Below are positions 6,754 to 9,361 of a DNA stretch of 9,361 nucleotides, piece by piece. The position numbers and the translations under genes were made by a program. Below the pieces are notes generated by a model that was not told the origin of the DNA, searched no databases, and was given only the letters and a program-made list of their open reading frames with translations. How positions within the stretch are numbered: position 1 is the stretch's first letter; every line of letters begins with the position of its first letter. Origin of the DNA: Anaerolineales bacterium (GTDB lineage: Bacteria > Chloroflexota > Anaerolineae > Anaerolineales > Villigracilaceae); contig JANWWB010000253.1 of NCBI GenBank assembly GCA_025056515.1, positions 1 to 9,361 of the forward strand, given 5' to 3'.

Positions 6754-7242
6754 AGGCACAAAGATCCAAGAGAGCTAGACGGGTTCTACGTTTTGTCAAG
6801 TATACTCGAATGTGAGCCTCTGGTGATACCTCGGCAGCGCCGGCATCTTCCTTTCCAAGTTGAAGCCATCCCTGCTAGCAGGCCCAAAAAAGCCGAAGGT
6901 TGCTTTGAACGCTGTGCTTTCATAAGAGCAGCTAAACTCTCAGATACCTGACAGGTTTCTTGATCACATCGCCAGGAAACTGAAGTCCCAAAGTCATACC
7001 TTGGAAGCCTCACAAAACAAGTTGAGCTGGATGATGAACCGTTTTGGGCAGCTTCTCAAGCCCTCGATCAGGGGAGTTATTCCCTTCGCAGCAGCAACAA
7101 GGACTTCTTTAGCAGAACCGTCAGGTTGGTAGAAAGCTCAACATACATGCTTCAGCGCCAAAACAAGAGGTTTGCATCCTAGCAGGCTTCTCACCAATCG
7201 CTCATACAGGCTACTTTCCGAATAAAACCGGCACAAACCTCG
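6754..7242. other. Divergent intergenic region without a convincing gene
   Basis: This stretch separates the minus-strand VTE5-like gene from the plus-strand sigma operon and must carry promoters for both. Short open frames exist on both strands, such as a minus GTG-started frame of 75 codons (7013-6786). None has a ribosome binding site, a recognisable motif or plausible composition. Candidate promoter pieces on the minus strand are TTGACA (6799-6794) and the palindrome AGTATACT (6799-6806). No -10 box stands 16-18 bases after the TTGACA. I see no tRNA, riboswitch, tandem repeat or terminator. It is either regulatory DNA or the remains of a decayed gene. Confidence 0.5.
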
Positions 7243-7248
7243 TATAGT
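7243..7248 (+). promoter_or_regulatory. Putative -10 box of the sigma-factor operon
   Basis: TATAGT stands 27 bases before GTG 7276. Transcription would begin near 7255, leaving a leader of about 20 bases that contains AGGAG (7264-7268). The overlapping TATATA (7248-7253) is an alternative. No clear -35 of the housekeeping type, nor a GGAAC-type ECF -35, was seen, so autoregulation is not shown. Confidence 0.42.
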
Positions 7249-7263
7249 ATATAGAAAATGCTT

Positions 7264-7268
7264 AGGAG
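7264..7268 (+). promoter_or_regulatory. Ribosome binding site favouring the GTG start of the sigma gene
   Basis: AGGAG lies 7 bases before GTG 7276. The in-frame ATG at 7258 has no such site and would put AGGAG inside the coding region. Confidence 0.6.
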
Positions 7269-7275
7269 CAAGGAC

Positions 7276-7854
7276 GTGACCCAGCTTCAGGTGGAGGAAA
7301 TAGAGTCCACCATCATCGAACAATCGCAAAACGGCGACCGCCACGCATTCGGCGAATTGGTGCGCCGTTACTACTCAGGAGTTGTCCATGTTGTCTATCG
7401 TTTGTGCGGTGACGCCGCTCTAGCAGAAGATATGGCCCAAGAAACATTTCTACGAGCCTGGATTCATCTTCCATCTTACCATCCGCAATCACCTTTTCGG
7501 AATTGGCTTTATCGGATTGCCGTGAATGCAACCTTTGATGTCTTGCGTAAGCAAAAAGCAACGGAGCTTGAGGAAGAAGAATGGCAACAGATACGCGACT
7601 CAAGCTTAAGTCCAGAGGCGATTGTCCTAGCCCGAGAGAAGGCAGGTCGGATTCAGCAGGCCATTGTCTCACTTCCCGAAGCTGCTCGTAATGTCCTGGT
7701 CTTGCGTGAATATGGTGGACTTTCCTATCAAGAAATTGCTGCTGTGCTCGATATTCCGTTGGGAACGGTCATGTCCCGCCTGAATTATGCACGCAACCGC
7801 CTGCGCGAGATGCTCCAAGAGGAAGTGAAACAACAGGAGCCAGAATATGCATGA
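7276..7854 (+). CDS. ECF-type RNA polymerase sigma factor
   Basis: This is a sigma-70 family group 4 factor that directs RNA polymerase to a small set of promoters when its anti-sigma factor lets go. From GTG 7276 it has 192 residues, normal for ECF factors. Region sigma2 (about 24-92) contains Ala-Phe-Gly-Glu-Leu-Val, Asp-Met-Ala-Gln-Glu-Thr-Phe-Leu-Arg-Ala-Trp, and Phe-Arg-Asn-Trp-Leu-Tyr-Arg-Ile-Ala. Region sigma4 (about 128-180) has Leu-Pro-Glu-Ala-Ala-Arg-Asn-Val, then the helix-turn-helix Leu-Ser-Tyr-Gln-Glu-Ile-Ala, ending in Pro-Leu-Gly-Thr-Val-Met-Ser-Arg-Leu. A short acidic linker joins them, and there is no extra C-terminal domain. GTG 7276 was preferred over ATG 7258 for its AGGAG site; the earlier start would add six residues. 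The anti-sigma gene overlaps its end by 8 bases. The target promoters and the inducing signal are unknown. Confidence 0.95.
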   Translation: MTQLQVEEIESTIIEQSQNGDRHAFGELVRRYYSGVVHVVYRLCGDAALAEDMAQETFLRAWIHLPSYHPQSPFRNWLYRIAVNATFDVLRKQKATELEEEEWQQIRDSSLSPEAIVLAREKAGRIQQAIVSLPEAARNVLVLREYGGLSYQEIAAVLDIPLGTVMSRLNYARNRLREMLQEEVKQQEPEYA

Positions 7855-8458
7855 AGAAATGCAGAATTTCTTGAACGCTTACCTAGACAGGGAATTACGT
7901 GGCACGCGCCTCCTAGAGGTGAAGCGTCACCTGGCTGCTTGCAAAACCTGCCGTGAGACGCTCAAAGAACTGCGCCTGGTTTCCGAGCTTCTCAAAGCCG
8001 ACGCTCCACCACCTTTCACGCCGCCAGAACGCTTTGCCGAGCGCGTGACCCTCAATCTGCCGCGCCGTCCTCTGCATGCTCGCCCCCCGAAACCCGGTTC
8101 CCTGGCTTGGTGGTTGGCACCCGTGCTCATCCTGGGTGGTTGGTTCTTTGTGAGAGTGGTCTTCCTGCTCAGCAATTGGGTAACTGCCGCAGATGCCATC
8201 GGATTGCTAGGCCAGAATTTCTGGCTTGAGCCTCGTTCACAACTCTTTTGGCTAGAAATGGCGCGCAACCTGTTTCCCGGCCAGATACAAGAGACGATTG
8301 GTCTTGTCAGCTGGCTAGGTGGATGGGGGTTGTCTCTCTGGCAGAGCCTATCTCTACAGGTTGGAATCATAGCGCTTTATTGGTTCTGGCTAGCCCTCTG
8401 GTGGCGGATGCGCGGACCGCGCCCCATGCTACCGCGTACGGCCCCTAGCAATCGGTAA
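7847..8458 (+). CDS. Membrane zinc-finger anti-sigma factor
   Basis: This is the cognate inhibitor of the sigma factor encoded just upstream. The N-terminal cytoplasmic part carries the ZAS motif His28-x3-Cys32-x2-Cys35 in a helical domain (about 1-50) that normally binds sigma and zinc. A Pro-rich stretch at 54-85 leads to a membrane helix at about 86-108. Two more hydrophobic segments lie at about 150-167 and 170-187, and the tail is basic and rich in Pro. The 203 residues have unusually many Trp in the membrane half. The ATG at 7847 overlaps the sigma stop by 8 bases and is preceded by AGGAG at 7835-7839, which supports coupled translation and balanced stoichiometry. Release may be by a redox change at the zinc site or by proteolysis; the sequence does not show which. 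Confidence 0.9.
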   Translation: MHEEMQNFLNAYLDRELRGTRLLEVKRHLAACKTCRETLKELRLVSELLKADAPPPFTPPERFAERVTLNLPRRPLHARPPKPGSLAWWLAPVLILGGWFFVRVVFLLSNWVTAADAIGLLGQNFWLEPRSQLFWLEMARNLFPGQIQETIGLVSWLGGWGLSLWQSLSLQVGIIALYWFWLALWWRMRGPRPMLPRTAPSNR

Positions 8459-8474
8459 GTTTTACGATCTCACG

Positions 8475-8481
8475 AAGGGAG
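8475..8481 (+). promoter_or_regulatory. Ribosome binding site of the third operon gene
   Basis: AAGGGAG lies 6 bases before ATG 8488 and 9 before the adjacent ATG 8491. Either can start the protein. It marks this frame, not the long opposite-strand frame, as the gene. Confidence 0.7.
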
Positions 8482-8487
8482 AAAACC

Positions 8488-9361
8488 ATGATGATTGACC
8501 TTGGAAAACTCTTGAAACGTTCCTGGCAAGTTCTCTGGAATTATCGGACCTTGTGGATTTTTGCAATCTTACTGGCATTGACAGCAGTTGGTGGCGGAAA
8601 CAGCGTAATAAACTTCAACATTGGAGAGGCCCCAGAGCGGCCATTCTTCCAACCCGGCATGGAACCGCGCCACCCCCGGGTACGCGAAGTGCTCGAATGG
8701 ATAGAGCAAAATGTGTTGCCCGTTCTGGAACATCCCGAAGAACACATCAGCACGATCATTTGGATTGTCGTGATCACCGTGCTGTTCCTGCTCGTGATCG
8801 GGGCAGCGCTGACAGTCGTCCGGTACGTTGCCGAGACAGCCGTGATTCGCATGGTAGACCAACACGAAGCAAACGGTGAAAAGGTCGGTTTTAAGGCCGG
8901 TTGGAGACTCGGCTGGAGCCGGCGCGCCTTCCATATCTGGGTGATTGACCTCATCATCGGTTTGCCGGTCTTCATCTTCATCATGCTAGCAGCAGCCTCT
9001 CTTGTCCTCCTGATTCTCAGCATCAACGCTGGAGTGCGAACGGCTGTAGCGGTCTCGATTGCCGCTTTAGGCTGTGTATTCCTCTTTATCTTCCTCCTCA
9101 GCCTGGTATTGCTCTTCCTAACGCTGTTGCGAAATGTATGGGTACGCGTTGCCGGCTTGGAAGGCGCCGGCATTCGCGCCGCCTTTCGACAGGGGTGGTC
9201 TCTGTTCAAGCGAAACTGGAAGAGCTTTGGTCTGGTTTGGTTGGTGATTCTGGGGATAAGAATCGGTTTTTCGCTTGTCAGTCTGGTGCTCTTCTTCCTG
9301 CTCATCCCTCTCTACTTTTTATTGGCAATACCGGCAGCGATCCTCTCTCTCATTCTTGGGC
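8488..9361 (+). CDS. Multi-span membrane protein of unknown function (3' truncated by the window)
   Basis: The frame is open from ATG 8488 to the window edge (291 codons, no stop), so the C-terminus is missing. The N-terminus has a short amphipathic part followed by Trp-Asn-Tyr-Arg-Thr-Leu-Trp-Ile and a helix at about 20-36. A soluble charged loop (about 45-85) precedes a helix at about 89-112. Then come a charged stretch (Asp-Gln-His-Glu-Ala-Asn-Gly-Glu), a repeated-looking element (Gly-Trp-Arg-Leu-Gly-Trp), and several helices to the end. A second similar element (Ala-Phe-Arg-Gln-Gly-Trp-Ser-Leu-Phe-Lys-Arg-Asn-Trp-Lys) occurs near 247-260. The layout resembles bacterial membrane proteins of the glycerophosphoryl-diester-phosphodiesterase membrane-domain or DUF4013-like kind, but I do not recognise the family firmly. 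It begins 29 bases after the anti-sigma stop on the same strand and is likely in the same operon, so it may be a sigma target or part of the envelope response. Confidence 0.8.
   Translation, partial: MMIDLGKLLKRSWQVLWNYRTLWIFAILLALTAVGGGNSVINFNIGEAPERPFFQPGMEPRHPRVREVLEWIEQNVLPVLEHPEEHISTIIWIVVITVLFLLVIGAALTVVRYVAETAVIRMVDQHEANGEKVGFKAGWRLGWSRRAFHIWVIDLIIGLPVFIFIMLAAASLVLLILSINAGVRTAVAVSIAALGCVFLFIFLLSLVLLFLTLLRNVWVRVAGLEGAGIRAAFRQGWSLFKRNWKSFGLVWLVILGIRIGFSLVSLVLFFLLIPLYFLLAIPAAILSLILG

Noticed and set aside
6871..6882. 12-base palindrome CCTGCTAGCAGG
   Set aside because: About two palindromes of this length are expected by chance in a window this size, and no second copy was found.
6786..7013. 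Minus-strand 75-codon open frame
   Set aside because: GTG start without a ribosome binding site, no recognisable domain, and Cys/Arg/Ser-rich composition.
7258..7275. ATG 7258 as start of the sigma factor
   Set aside because: Possible only as a near-leaderless start. AGGAG 7 bases before GTG 7276 supports the later start, although this is not settled.
7138..7344. Minus-strand 68-codon open frame at the sigma gene start
   Set aside because: Its first part is antisense to the sigma gene and it has no motif.
8541..9305. Minus-strand 254-codon open frame
   Set aside because: It is rich in Arg, Thr, Ser and Lys with no domain. It lies opposite a plus-strand frame that has a ribosome binding site, membrane helices and operon context.

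Overview
The window looks like ordinary chromosome from a bacterium of medium GC content. The mix suggests Chloroflexota, perhaps an Anaerolineae-type lineage: a gyrB tail, purine genes, a membrane vWA/FHA protein with a PP2C phosphatase, a VTE5-like polyprenol kinase, a LysM/Pro-Thr-linker/B-type-repeat protein, and an ECF sigma/anti-sigma pair. The taxonomic guess is inference from gene content and style, not from a marker comparison. No mobile element, CRISPR array, rRNA or tRNA was seen.

Layout. (1) Bases 1-71 hold the last codons of a type IIA topoisomerase B subunit (gyrB-like). (2) Bases 153-2277 hold xpt and guaA, 7 bases apart. Together they form a short pathway, xanthine to XMP to GMP. 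(3) Bases 2327-5094 hold two genes overlapping in ATGA: an exported vWA-like protein with one membrane helix and a cytoplasmic FHA domain, and a PP2C-type Ser/Thr phosphatase with a C-terminal membrane helix. They look like a membrane phospho-signalling pair, with no kinase in the window. (4) A hairpin at 5096-5129 ends this block and also the convergent minus-strand block. (5) The minus strand carries, in transcription order, a VTE5/dolichol-kinase-like membrane protein (6713-6006) and a LysM protein (5958-5146) with its own TATAAT box. (6) Bases 6714-7275 are a divergent intergenic region of about 560 bases with no convincing gene. (7) From 7276 to the right edge there is a plus-strand operon: ECF sigma factor, zinc-finger anti-sigma factor (8-base overlap), and a multi-span membrane protein that runs off the window.

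A recurring feature is a -10-like hexamer very close to the start codon, at the FHA gene, the LysM gene and the sigma gene. This points to leaderless or very short-leader transcripts. The most interesting leads are the FHA domain that lacks two canonical phosphothreonine-contact residues although it is coupled to a phosphatase, and the unknown membrane protein in the sigma/anti-sigma operon. I found no clear evidence of a wholly new system.
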